DNA of 49,469 nucleotides from JBOHUC01 sp050733935. GTDB taxonomy: Bacteria; Eisenbacteria; RBG-16-71-46; DASYSL01. The notes under the pieces are model-generated. The model was not told the origin of the DNA and made no database searches. It worked only from the letters and a program-made list of their open reading frames with translations. The stretch's first letter is position 1. Each line of letters begins with the position of its first letter. The stretch lies in NCBI GenBank assembly GCA_050733935.1, contig JBOHUC010000075.1, forward strand, positions 1-49,469, in the 5' to 3' direction. Both the position numbers and the translations under genes were made by a program. Of the stretch, positions 16,990 to 25,042 are shown piece by piece.

Positions 16990-17463
16990 TCAGAGCTTCG
17001 CGATCTCGGCCAGGATCTCGGCGTTCTCGCGCCGGTGTCCGAGCTCGGCCTCGACGTGCTTCCAGCGCACGATGCCCTGGCGGTCGATCAGGAAGTACGC
17101 GCGCTTCGAGAAGAAATGATCGTCGAGCAGCACGCCGTAGAGGCGCGAGACGTCGCGCTTGAAGTCGGAGAGGAGCTCGGTCGAAAACCCGAGATCCTTC
17201 TGGAACGCCTTCTGCGAGGGAGTCGCGTCCACCGAGATGCCGAAGACCTTCGTGCCCGCGCGCTCGAACGCCTCGACCTCGGTCCCGAAGTCGCACATCT
17301 CGGTCGTGCAGACGGACGTGAACGCGAGCGGGAAGAAAGCGAGCAGCACGTTCTTCTCGCCCTTGAGCGAGGAGAGCGTGACCGGCTTCCCCGTGGTCGA
17401 GGGGAGCGTGAAATCGGGCGCGGCCTCTCCGACCTTGATTTCGTTCTGCGTGAGCGTGCTCAT
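16990..17463 (-). CDS. Peroxiredoxin (AhpE/Bcp-like)
   Basis: 157 residues, a cytoplasmic thiol peroxidase reducing H2O2 or organic hydroperoxides. The thioredoxin fold begins VGEAAPDFTLP, and the active loop FFPLAFTSVCTTEMCDF puts the peroxidatic cysteine at Cys52 with a second Cys at 57, an arrangement like AhpE-type enzymes. FKRDVSRLYGVL and the FLIDRQGIVRW strand are standard. ATG 17463 has an AAGGAGG ribosome site 4 bases upstream. No signal peptide is seen. Neighbours are an unlinked secreted propeller protein upstream and ygfZ downstream by 8 bases, so co-transcription with ygfZ is likely and would pair oxidant defence with Fe-S upkeep. Confidence 0.9.
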   Translation of the reverse strand: MSTLTQNEIKVGEAAPDFTLPSTTGKPVTLSSLKGEKNVLLAFFPLAFTSVCTTEMCDFGTEVEAFERAGTKVFGISVDATPSQKAFQKDLGFSTELLSDFKRDVSRLYGVLLDDHFFSKRAYFLIDRQGIVRWKHVEAELGHRRENAEILAEIAKL

Positions 17464-17497
17464 GCGGCCTCCTTGCGAAAGGCGAAGGGGGAAAACC

Positions 17498-18505
17498 TCA
17501 GCGGTACGCGTTCTTGATCCGGCCCCAGGTGGTCGTCGGCGCCGGCGTGGAAACCTGGTGCGCAAGCCAGATGTAATTCGCGCCCGTCCGGTCGCTCGTG
17601 AACGCGAGCTTGTCCGTGCCGGGCGACCAGGACGGCTCGGCATCGAACGCGCCCGTGCTCGTGATGAGCTGTGCATTCGAGCCGTTGCTCTCGCACAGCC
17701 AGAGCGACGTCTCCGAGCCGCCTCCGCTCTGGTAGGCGATGTAGTTCCCGCTCGGAGACCATGCCGGATTCGATTTCTCTCCGCCGCCCGACGTGAGCTG
17801 AACGGGCGGATCCCACGAGGCGCCGTTCCGGTGCGAGACGAAGAGCTGATGGCCCCCGGCCCGGTTCGACGAGAACACGATCGAGTTTCCGTCGGGCGAG
17901 AAGCTCGGGTTCAGGTCTTCGAAGCCCGGTCCCGTCACGGTGGTGAACTGCGTGGCCGGAAGGATTCCGTTCGGCTTGAGCGTCCAGATCTGGAAACCGG
18001 CGCCCCCGCGGCTCGTCGCGAACGCCACTTCCTGCGAGCTGCCGCTCCCCCACCAGTCCGGGTGCACGTAGTGGAACGGACCGTAGGTCATCTGGGAGAG
18101 CGGCGGTCCGCCGAGAGCGGGGCAGCGCCACAGGTGCGTGAAGCCGATCGTGTCGCCGGCGCACATCGCGGCCCACTGATCGTCGCCCGAGATCGAGATC
18201 GCGAACTCGTCGATGAACCAGCTCGTGAGGCGCGAGCCGTCCTGGCCCACAGGGGCACCGGCGTCCTTGTAGTACATGTACGGAAGACCGCCGGAGCGCG
18301 ACGAATAGTAGACGCGGGCACCCGTGCGCGACCATGCGGACGAGTTGTCGCCACCCGCATTGACCGACGTGAACTGGGAGAACGTCATCGCACCCGCGGG
18401 AGACACGGTCCCGGCAAGGAATGCGAGCACGGCCGCACCGGCCGCGGCCGGAAACGGCATGCCACGCAGAAGGGTCGAACGATCCAGCTTCACAATGCGG
18501 AACAT
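17498..18505 (-). CDS. Secreted PD40/TolB-like beta-propeller protein
   Basis: 335 residues. ATG 18505 opens an exported N-terminus with basic residues to 14, a hydrophobic Ala/Gly core and an AGA site near residue 39. The mature part holds about six WD40-like PD40 repeats: NPSFSPDGNSIVFSSNR, NPAWSPSGNYIAYQS, EPSWSPGTDKLAFTSDR and more degenerate copies N-terminally. These form a TolB-type propeller used in periplasmic or surface binding. It is shorter than TolB (about 430) and lacks the TolB N-terminal domain, and no pal or tolQRA genes are nearby, so it is not TolB itself. A GC palindrome (CCCCGGCCGGGG, near 18522-18533) lies in the 68-base gap after ccmF and may weaken read-through. Confidence 0.75.
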   Translation of the reverse strand: MFRIVKLDRSTLLRGMPFPAAAGAAVLAFLAGTVSPAGAMTFSQFTSVNAGGDNSSAWSRTGARVYYSSRSGGLPYMYYKDAGAPVGQDGSRLTSWFIDEFAISISGDDQWAAMCAGDTIGFTHLWRCPALGGPPLSQMTYGPFHYVHPDWWGSGSSQEVAFATSRGGAGFQIWTLKPNGILPATQFTTVTGPGFEDLNPSFSPDGNSIVFSSNRAGGHQLFVSHRNGASWDPPVQLTSGGGEKSNPAWSPSGNYIAYQSGGGSETSLWLCESNGSNAQLITSTGAFDAEPSWSPGTDKLAFTSDRTGANYIWLAHQVSTPAPTTTWGRIKNAYR

Positions 18506-18573
18506 GTCCGATCTCGATGGGCCCCGGCCGGGGGATCCGCGGCGCCGGTTGAAGTGAATGGGAAGCGAAACCG

Positions 18574-20814
18574 CTACGGTGCCGCGGCCGCGCGCGCCGG
18601 AGCCTGGGCGGGCGCCGGAGCCTCGCTCTCGCGTTTCCTGAGCGCGAGACGGCGCCGGATCCCGAGGGCCGCCCCGAACAGGACGATGCCCATGCCGACC
18701 CAGACGAGTCCGATCAACGGCTTGGTCGAGACCTCGACCGCGAGCACTTCGGGTGCCTTGCCTGCGCCCGGATCGCTCAGGACGAGCTGGGCCGTCCCGG
18801 TGTTCGGGTCCACGTTCGCGAGCGTGAGCGTCCCGCCGCCCGGAAGCGAAGCGGGCTCCTTCTGCAAACCGTACGGCGTGATCGCGATTCCCGGCCGCGC
18901 GATCCCGGCCTTTCCGTCGTCCCCGAGCGCGACCCGCGCCCGGAGCTTGAAGCCATTCGGGTCGCCCATCACGCCCTCGCGCTCGAAATCCTGGAACGTG
19001 AGAAGGACGTCCCCCGCCCTGCCGCTCTGACCCTTCGCGAGCAGGACTTCGTGTCCGCCTTCTCCGGCTTCCTTGAGCTCGATCGGCGAAATGTACACGT
19101 CGTGCGTGAAGTAGCGCTCGACGTGCGGATTCCGCATCACGCCCTGGTTGAATTCACTGAAGTAGAGAACCGGCTGCGCCTCGAACGCGCGCCCGTCCTT
19201 CTCGACGTGGACCGCGAGCTTGTCCTTGCCGTCGGGCTGCGGGCGCTTGCCGTCGTAGCGCAGTTTGTAGCCGAGCACCTCGGTTGTCTCTCCCGCCGGG
19301 AGTGCGACCTGCTTCTGCTGCCCGAACGTCGAGTACGTGAGGACTCCGAGCACGAGCACGGCGAAGCCGAGATGCGACAGGTAGCCGGCCGCGTACGGAA
19401 GCCCGCGGCGTGCGGCCTTGAGCGTCACCGTGAGATTCGCGGCGAACGCGAACACCGCACCGCCGACGAGCACGACGTTGACCGGATCGCGCATGCCGAG
19501 CGCGAACGCGGCGATCGCGGCGGCGAGGCCGAGGCCGATCGCCGGGCCCGCCTGCTTGAGGAAGCCGCGGGGCGACTCCTGCCGCCAGCGCGCGAGCGGG
19601 CCGGTGGCGACCAGAAGACAGATCAGGATGCCGAGCGGTCCGTTCACGCGGTTGTAGTAGTCGACCTGCACGTTGCCCGGATCCCCGAACAGGCGGGACA
19701 CGAGCGGTGCGGATGTTCCGAGCATGGTGAGCACGGCCATGAGGCAGAACACGAGCATTCCGAGCCAGAGCGCGAACTCGCGCGAGAAGCCGCCGAGGGC
19801 GACGTGCGGCCGGGCGAAGAACGACGAGCGGAGCGCCCACGCCCCGTAGCCCACGACGCCGAAGAAGCCCATGTACGTGAGCAGGTATCCCGAGAGCCCG
19901 AGGTCCACGAACGAGTGGACCGAGAAGTCGGCAAGCACGCCGGAGCGGGTCAGGAAGGAGCCGTAGAGGACGAACATGTACGACGTGATGGCGAGGAAGA
20001 GCGTGGTCCTCCCGAGCGCTCCGGTGGCCCGCTGGACGAGGAGGCCGTGGAGCAGCGCCATGTTGAAGAGCCACGGCACGAGCGAGGCGTTCTCGACCGG
20101 ATCCCAGCCCCAGAAGCCGCCCCAGCCGAGCACCTTGTACGCCCACAGCCCGCCCATCGTGAACCCCGTGCCGAGAATGACGGTCGAGAGCAGGACGAAC
20201 GGCGGCGTGACCCGAAGCCAGGACGACTCGTCCCGGTGCACGAGGGTCGCGAGCGCGAGCGCGAACGGCAGGATGAGCGACGAGTAGCCGAGGAAGAGCA
20301 TCGGCGGGTGGATCGTCATCCACGGATCCTGAAGGAGCGGATTGAGCCCGGCGCCGTCGGGCGCGGCCGTCGCGAGCAGGCGGAACGGGCTCTGCACGGT
20401 CAGGATGAAGAGGAGGAAGATGGGCGCCCAGCTCGCGAAGAACATCGCCGTCGGCACGAGCCGGTTCTTCGCGCGCAGGAGCAGAATCGAAAGGAGTGTG
20501 CTGAACAGCGCCCAGAGCAGGAACGTCCCCTCCTGTCCGCCCCAGAACGCCGCGAACACGTACTTCGCTTCCATCGAGCGCGACGAGTAGTTCGCGACGT
20601 AGGCGTAGCGGAAGTCATGCGTGCGGAAGAGCTGGAGGAGCCAGGCCGAGAGCGTGGCGAGTCCGATCACCTGGCCGGCGAACAGCACGCGCGCCGGCGT
20701 TTCGAAGCGCGTGCGTCCCTGCCCCCAGAGGAGGAAGCACGCCGCCGCGCCCAGGGTCGCCAGGAACGTGACCCAGGTGAGAACGATGCCGAAGTTGATC
20801 GGTTCGCCGTGCAT
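18574..20814 (-). CDS. ccmF: Cytochrome c maturation heme lyase CcmF
   Basis: 746 residues, an integral membrane protein that takes heme from holo-CcmE and ligates it to apocytochrome c in the periplasm. The tryptophan-rich heme-handling motif WGGFWGWDPVENAS is complete, and many hydrophobic segments (about 13-15) are spread along the chain. The GLWAYKVLGWGG, SFLTRSGVLADFSVHSF and LNPLLQDPWMTIHPPMLFLGY blocks are diagnostic for CcmF rather than CcmC. A C-terminal Ala/Pro-rich tail of about 15 residues is dispensable-looking. ATG 20814 follows the ccmE stop with no gap. No CcmG, CcmH or CcmI gene follows, unlike in enterobacterial operons. Confidence 0.95.
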   Translation of the reverse strand: MHGEPINFGIVLTWVTFLATLGAAACFLLWGQGRTRFETPARVLFAGQVIGLATLSAWLLQLFRTHDFRYAYVANYSSRSMEAKYVFAAFWGGQEGTFLLWALFSTLLSILLLRAKNRLVPTAMFFASWAPIFLLFILTVQSPFRLLATAAPDGAGLNPLLQDPWMTIHPPMLFLGYSSLILPFALALATLVHRDESSWLRVTPPFVLLSTVILGTGFTMGGLWAYKVLGWGGFWGWDPVENASLVPWLFNMALLHGLLVQRATGALGRTTLFLAITSYMFVLYGSFLTRSGVLADFSVHSFVDLGLSGYLLTYMGFFGVVGYGAWALRSSFFARPHVALGGFSREFALWLGMLVFCLMAVLTMLGTSAPLVSRLFGDPGNVQVDYYNRVNGPLGILICLLVATGPLARWRQESPRGFLKQAGPAIGLGLAAAIAAFALGMRDPVNVVLVGGAVFAFAANLTVTLKAARRGLPYAAGYLSHLGFAVLVLGVLTYSTFGQQKQVALPAGETTEVLGYKLRYDGKRPQPDGKDKLAVHVEKDGRAFEAQPVLYFSEFNQGVMRNPHVERYFTHDVYISPIELKEAGEGGHEVLLAKGQSGRAGDVLLTFQDFEREGVMGDPNGFKLRARVALGDDGKAGIARPGIAITPYGLQKEPASLPGGGTLTLANVDPNTGTAQLVLSDPGAGKAPEVLAVEVSTKPLIGLVWVGMGIVLFGAALGIRRRLALRKRESEAPAPAQAPARAAAAP

Positions 20815-21246
20815 CTAGTACCCCGTGCTGGCGGGTGCCGTGCCGCCCGGTGGCGGAGTTCCGGCGGTCGACCCCGCCGCGCCTTCCGCCTGGTACTTCG
20901 ACGGACACTTGACGAGGAGCTGATCGGCCTCGAACCGGCCGTCGTGATACGAGCCGATCGCGACCACGTTCGTTGCCTGTTCGAAGTTCGCGGGCTTCAC
21001 TCCCTTGTAGACGACGTCGAGCACCTCGTTCTTCTCGTCCTTGAGCTTGAACACGAGTTCGCTCGCAGCCGCGTCGTAGCGGACTCCCGACACGTCGGCG
21101 AGCACGCCGTTCACCTGGACCGTGGCCCTGCTCTTCCGGGCCTCGGAGAACGTCGTATACGCGGTCAGCGACCGTTTGAACGCCGTGACCCCGAACAGGA
21201 TCGAGGCCAGGACGAGGACGATTCCGATGAGCAGTTTCGGCTTCAT
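20815..21246 (-). CDS. ccmE: Heme chaperone CcmE, Cys (CXXXY) variant
   Basis: 143 residues. CcmE is anchored by one N-terminal helix (residues about 5-22) and carries heme covalently in the periplasm for delivery to CcmF. The OB-fold core (VQVNGVLADVSGV, LVFKLKDEKNEVLDVVYKGVKP, NVVAIGSY) is clear. The usual heme-binding His in the LAKHDENY-like motif is replaced: here the sequence is LLVKCPSKY, with Cys114 and Tyr118. This matches the CXXXY class described for Desulfovibrio and some archaea, where heme is bound through Cys. A Ser/Pro/Gly-rich tail ends the protein. ATG 21246 overlaps the ccmD-like stop (ATGA); longer upstream frame belongs to ccmC/ccmD. Confidence 0.92.
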   Translation of the reverse strand: MKPKLLIGIVLVLASILFGVTAFKRSLTAYTTFSEARKSRATVQVNGVLADVSGVRYDAAASELVFKLKDEKNEVLDVVYKGVKPANFEQATNVVAIGSYHDGRFEADQLLVKCPSKYQAEGAAGSTAGTPPPGGTAPASTGY

Positions 21247-21386
21247 GACTTGTCGAGCTCCCTGACCTTCCGGTCGAGTCGCATGAGATAGAGGAAGATC
21301 GCCCCCCACACGACGAGGGCCACCACCATCACGACGTAGTCGGCGGCGATCCGATCGCCGACCGTCCGTCCCAGGACTTCGTTCAC
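21243..21386 (-). CDS. ccmD: CcmD-like small membrane protein
   Basis: 47 residues, GTG start at 21386 overlapping the ccmC stop (GTGA). One transmembrane segment (DYVVMVVALVVWGAIFLYLM) is followed by a basic, charged tail RLDRKVRELDK. CcmD stabilises the CcmABCE heme-loading complex in the membrane. The length, topology and place between ccmC and ccmE fit the short alternative CcmD family, although sequence identity to any one CcmD cannot be judged by eye. Confidence 0.8.
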   Translation of the reverse strand: MNEVLGRTVGDRIAADYVVMVVALVVWGAIFLYLMRLDRKVRELDKS

Positions 21387-22060
21387 GCCGCCACGTCCCT
21401 CCCGGACCGGCTCCACTCACCCGCCCGGGCGAGCTGGTGGAGCCGGATCCTGACGTCCAGAGAATAGACCCAGAAAAACAGCACGGTAAAGCCGATCAGA
21501 GACGCCATGAACACCTGGAACATGCGCGGATGCATCTCGAGCTTCCCGGCCGTGTTCACGATCGGATCGGGATGGAGCGTGAAATAGAGCCGGGGCACGA
21601 CGAAGATGAGAAGCGGCGTGACGCCGGCCGCGAAGATCCCGTACACGGCCGCGAGCCTGGCCCTGCGCGCCGGATCCTCGACCGCGGCCCGGAGCGTGAG
21701 GTAGGCCGCGTAGATGAGGAGCAGGAAGAAGATGCTCGTCTGGCGCGGATCCCAGTTCCAGTACGAGCCCCACATCCCCTTCGAGAAGATCGAGCCCGAC
21801 ACGGTCGCGAGCACGCAGAAGAGGAGCCCGAGCTCCGCCGCCGCGGCCGCGCGCGCGTCGTTTCCGAGATCGCGCGTTCGCAGGTAACGGAACGACTGCC
21901 AGCCCGCGACCAGGAACGCGACCACGGTCACCCACGCGACTGGAATGTGCCAGTAGATGATGCGCGTCTGCTCGTGAAGCTTCTTCGCGAGCGGCGCATA
22001 GACAAACGCCGCGACGGTCACGGCCGCCATGTAGACGAACAGGAGCCAGCGCCAGAGCAT
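21383..22060 (-). CDS. ccmC: Cytochrome c maturation protein CcmC
   Basis: 225 residues with six predicted membrane helices. CcmC presents heme to CcmE at the periplasmic face. The WWD-type motif GMWGSYWNWDPRQTS and the KLHEQTRIIYWHIPVAW segment with its conserved His are both diagnostic. The second external His lies in LEMHPRMFQVF. The usual length is 220-250. ATG 22060 follows the ccmB stop by 5 bases. The reading frame extends upstream over ccmB, but that is shadow coding. Confidence 0.95.
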   Translation of the reverse strand: MLWRWLLFVYMAAVTVAAFVYAPLAKKLHEQTRIIYWHIPVAWVTVVAFLVAGWQSFRYLRTRDLGNDARAAAAAELGLLFCVLATVSGSIFSKGMWGSYWNWDPRQTSIFFLLLIYAAYLTLRAAVEDPARRARLAAVYGIFAAGVTPLLIFVVPRLYFTLHPDPIVNTAGKLEMHPRMFQVFMASLIGFTVLFFWVYSLDVRIRLHQLARAGEWSRSGRDVAA

Positions 22061-22065
22061 CGCGG

Positions 22066-22755
22066 TCAGTCCTCCATCACCCACTCGGCGAGCACGAAGC
22101 CGAGGGTCACGATCACGCCCGCATAAGCCGCGAGCACGCGGAGCTCGAGCGGGGCCACACCGGGCTCGGCAAGCGCGCGCCTCGTCCCGAGCACCGCCGC
22201 CATCATGACCGGCACGACGAGCGGAAACGCAAGCGCCGCGACCAGGGCTCCGTGCGCCCGCGCCTGCGCGAGCAGGGCGGCCACCCAGGTGACCGCGGCC
22301 GAGAGCCCCACGGTCGCGAGTGCGAGCACCGCGAGGAACGCCGGCAGCGAGCGGAACGACGCGCCGAACAGGATCAGGAACAGCGGCACGACGAGTGCTT
22401 CGGTCGCGATCAGGAGCACGAGGTTCACGCCCCACTTGCCGAGCAGGATCGCAGGCGGCGAAGCCACGAGCCGGAGCGTGAGCCACGTGCGGCGCTCGGT
22501 CTCGCGCACGAATGCCTGCGCGAGCCCTGCGGACGCGGCGAAGAGAAGCACGGTCCAGAGGAACGCGGCGAGAATCTCGGGCCGACCGCCGAACGGGCCG
22601 ACCGCAAAGCTCACGACGGCGAGCGATGCGAGCGCGAAGACGAGCGTGGCCGCGAGCGCGTAGCGCGCCCGGAGCTCGGTCGTCACGTCCTTCCGGAACA
22701 CGGCCCACGCGGTGCGGACGAGCGAGGGCCGCGCCACGCGGGAAGCCTCGGCCAT
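22066..22755 (-). CDS. ccmB: Heme exporter subunit CcmB
   Basis: 229 residues and about six transmembrane segments; partner of the CcmA ATPase in releasing holo-CcmE. Family signatures include the N-terminal AVFRKDVTTELRAR and the ASAGLAQAFVRETERRTWLTLRL block, followed by PPAILLGKWGVNLVLL. ATG 22755 overlaps the ccmA stop by one base (TGATG). An earlier Met in frame at 22788 would lengthen it by 11 residues but overlaps ccmA more deeply, so the shorter form is preferred. Confidence 0.92.
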   Translation of the reverse strand: MAEASRVARPSLVRTAWAVFRKDVTTELRARYALAATLVFALASLAVVSFAVGPFGGRPEILAAFLWTVLLFAASAGLAQAFVRETERRTWLTLRLVASPPAILLGKWGVNLVLLIATEALVVPLFLILFGASFRSLPAFLAVLALATVGLSAAVTWVAALLAQARAHGALVAALAFPLVVPVMMAAVLGTRRALAEPGVAPLELRVLAAYAGVIVTLGFVLAEWVMED

Positions 22756-23369
22756 CACGCCGGCAACGAGAGCCTGGTCCCTGCCCAAGAAGCCTCCTCC
22801 GGATCGTTGGTCGCCACGACGACGAGTGCCTGGCGCCCCGTTTCCGCCACCATCCGCACGAGCCGCGCGCGGCCGTCGTCATCGAGGTTCGAGCCCGGCT
22901 CGTCGAGCAGGAGGAGAGCGGGCTCCGCCTGGACGGCGAACGCGAGCTTCAACCTCTGCTTCATGCCCGAGGAGTAACCCATCACGCGGTCTCCTCCCCG
23001 GTCTGCGAGACCGAACCGGTCGAGCAGCGTGCGGCTCTCGCTCCCGTTCCAGCTTCGGCCGGTCGCCGCCGCGAAGAACTCGAGGTTCTCGGCCCCGGTG
23101 AGATCCTCGTACAGGCCGATCTCGGGCCCTGCGAATCCGAGCCGCGCGCGCACGTCGCGCACGCCAAGCGCCTTGCCCCCGTCCTCCCATTCGATCCGGC
23201 CGCGTCCGGGCACGAGCAGCCCCGCGAGCACTTTGAGGAGGGTCGTCTTTCCGGATCCGTTCGGTCCGGTCACGGCCACGACCCCCGGGGCTTCCCAGTC
23301 GAACTCGAGCGCGTCGAACACCACGCGCCCGCCGAGCCTCACGCCGAGCGAGCGGGCTTTGATCCGCAC
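22755..23369 (-). CDS. ccmA: ABC transporter ATPase CcmA
   Basis: 204 residues, the cytoplasmic ATPase of the CcmAB complex that powers release of heme-loaded CcmE. Walker A is GPNGSGKTT, the signature is YSSGMKQ and Walker B is LLLLDEPGSNLD. The small size and the S-G-M-K-Q signature variant are usual in CcmA. The start is GTG at 23369, 18 bases after the nrnA stop, with GCGGAG about 12 bases upstream as a loose ribosome site. It is the first ccm gene in the run. Confidence 0.93.
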   Translation of the reverse strand: MRIKARSLGVRLGGRVVFDALEFDWEAPGVVAVTGPNGSGKTTLLKVLAGLLVPGRGRIEWEDGGKALGVRDVRARLGFAGPEIGLYEDLTGAENLEFFAAATGRSWNGSESRTLLDRFGLADRGGDRVMGYSSGMKQRLKLAFAVQAEPALLLLDEPGSNLDDDGRARLVRMVAETGRQALVVVATNDPEEASWAGTRLSLPA

Positions 23370-23387
23370 GGCTTCGAGCGGCTCCGC

Positions 23388-24422
23388 CTACCTGCCGGCC
23401 GGCGCCGGTGCATAGCGCGGCGCGCTGGGATCGAGACCCGCGATCGCTTCCGCGAAGTCCGCGAGCAGCTTCTCGCGCACCTCGGGGAGCGTCCCCGCGA
23501 GCGTCACGCCGGCCGCGAAGCGATGACCTCCGCCGCCGCGGGCCTGCGCGATCCGGTTCACGTCCACGCGACCGGACGAGCGCATGCTCACCTTCACGTG
23601 TCCGTCGGAAAGCTCGGTCAGGAGCATCACCGCCTCGACCCCGGGCACGGTGCGCGGAAAGTCGACGAGACCCTCCGTGTCCGAGCTCTCGACCCCGTAG
23701 CGCGCGAAGAGCTCCGGCCCGACCTCGAACCACGCGACCGTACCGTCGGGTGTGGATTTCAGGTTCATCAACATGTGGCCGATGAAGCGCAGGCGGTCGA
23801 CGTGCCGGTGCTGGTTGATCCAGGCCTGGACGACGGCGGACTCGACGCCGAGTTCGAGCAGGTGCCCGGCCATCGCATGGACGTCCGCATCCGTGTTCGA
23901 GTGGCGGAAGGATCCCGTGTCCGTGACGAGCGCCGTGTAGAGCGCCTCCGCGATCGGGCGATCGAGCCGCGCGGGATCGCGCTTCAGGTAGTCGTACAGA
24001 AGCTCACCGGTCGCGGCCTTCTCGGGGACCACGATGTTGAGGTTCCCGAACGCGGCATCGCCGACGTGGTGATCGAGGATCACGACTTGGAGCCCCTTGC
24101 GCTCGGCGTAGGGGCCGAGCCGGCCCAGGCGCTCCTTGTTCTGCATGTCGAGCACGACCAGCACTTCGGCGCTCCCGAAGACCTCCTCGGCGCGCTCGGG
24201 CGTGAACGTCTCGATCGGAAAGTGAAGGTTCAGGTACTCGAAGTTCGAGGGAAAGCGCCCGTCGTTGAGAATGGTGACGTCCTTCCTGAGCTTCTTCAAA
24301 TAGAGCCCGAGCGCCACCTCCGAGCCGAGCCCGTCCCCGTCGGGGTTCACGTGGGTCGTGAGGACGAAGCGCTGCCGGGCGGCCACGAGCGCGTCGAGCT
24401 CTTGCCAGCGATCGCCGCTCAT
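23388..24422 (-). CDS. nrnA: DHH-family phosphoesterase, NrnA-like (oligoribonuclease / pAp phosphatase)
   Basis: 344 residues. NrnA degrades RNA oligomers of 2-5 nt and dephosphorylates 3',5'-pAp. Manganese motifs are VLTTHVNPDGDGLGSE, VVLDM and ILDHHVG, followed by a GSFRHSNTDADVH block. The C-terminal DHHA1 domain carries RGGGGHRFAAG. The size is typical (310-350). ATG 24422 overlaps the pdxT stop (ATGA), placing it in the same transcript as pdxST and ccm, with no obvious functional tie except possible pAp or nanoRNA clean-up. A c-di-AMP-specific DHH enzyme (GdpP) is unlikely because GGDEF/PAS and membrane segments are missing. Confidence 0.9.
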   Translation of the reverse strand: MSGDRWQELDALVAARQRFVLTTHVNPDGDGLGSEVALGLYLKKLRKDVTILNDGRFPSNFEYLNLHFPIETFTPERAEEVFGSAEVLVVLDMQNKERLGRLGPYAERKGLQVVILDHHVGDAAFGNLNIVVPEKAATGELLYDYLKRDPARLDRPIAEALYTALVTDTGSFRHSNTDADVHAMAGHLLELGVESAVVQAWINQHRHVDRLRFIGHMLMNLKSTPDGTVAWFEVGPELFARYGVESSDTEGLVDFPRTVPGVEAVMLLTELSDGHVKVSMRSSGRVDVNRIAQARGGGGHRFAAGVTLAGTLPEVREKLLADFAEAIAGLDPSAPRYAPAPAGR

Positions 24423-25042
24423 CGCGCCCCCTCCGCGCGCCCGGCGTGCTCGTTGCGCTCGGCCGCGAGGGCCGGCGCCGCGACCTCGTTCAGGAACCAG
24501 CGATGGAAGCGCTCGTCCGGGACGAGCTCGGGATGGAACGCGAGCGCCACGATCGACCCCTGGCGGACGCCGACCGGCTCGTTCCCGTGCCGCGCCACGA
24601 CCTCTAGCCCCGGGCCGACGCGCGTGAAGCGCGGCGCGCGGATGAACACGCCGCGAAAGCGCGCACCCTTCCCGAGCACGGGAGTCTCGAGGTCCGCCTC
24701 GAACGAGTCGACCTGGCGGCCGTACGCGTTTCGCGCGACGTCCAGATCGAGCACGGCGAGCGGCGGCTTCGGAAGGCGCTCGCCGCCGCGTCCGAGAAGG
24801 ATCGCCCCCGCGCAGGTCGCGAACACCGGCCGGCCCGCGACGAACGCCTCGAGCCGCGACCGGAGACCGGTCACGTCGAGGAGCCGGAGCATGGTCGTCG
24901 ATTCGCCGCCCGGAAGGGAGAGCGCGTCGATCGCCTCGAAGTCCGCACCCGTGCGGACTTCACGGACCTCCGCTCCCGCCCGGCGAAACGCTTCGCCGTG
25001 CTTCGCGAAGTCCCCCTGAAGCGCGAAGACGCCGACTACCAT
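24419..25042 (-). CDS. pdxT: Pyridoxal 5'-phosphate synthase glutaminase subunit PdxT
   Basis: 207 residues, class I glutaminase supplying ammonia to PdxS. The oxyanion motif PGGEST (44-49), the nucleophile Cys77 in FATCAGAILLG and the HPEL motif of the catalytic His-Glu pair are all present. The N-terminus VGVFALQGDFAKH is standard. ATG 25042 overlaps the pdxS stop by 7 bases. The C-terminal 15 or so residues (ERNEHAGRAEGAR) extend slightly past the family core. Confidence 0.96.
   Translation of the reverse strand: MVVGVFALQGDFAKHGEAFRRAGAEVREVRTGADFEAIDALSLPGGESTTMLRLLDVTGLRSRLEAFVAGRPVFATCAGAILLGRGGERLPKPPLAVLDLDVARNAYGRQVDSFEADLETPVLGKGARFRGVFIRAPRFTRVGPGLEVVARHGNEPVGVRQGSIVALAFHPELVPDERFHRWFLNEVAAPALAAERNEHAGRAEGAR

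Noticed and set aside
17498..18505. TolB of a Tol-Pal system
   Set aside because: Too short, lacks the N-terminal TolB domain, and no tolQRA or pal is nearby.
20815..21246. His101 as the CcmE heme ligand
   Set aside because: It sits in the IGSYHDG turn before the conserved region; the position normally held by the ligand is Cys114 in CPSKY.
22512..25019. Plus-strand open frame of 835 codons
   Set aside because: Covers ccmB, ccmA, nrnA and pdxT on the other strand, all with clear family motifs.
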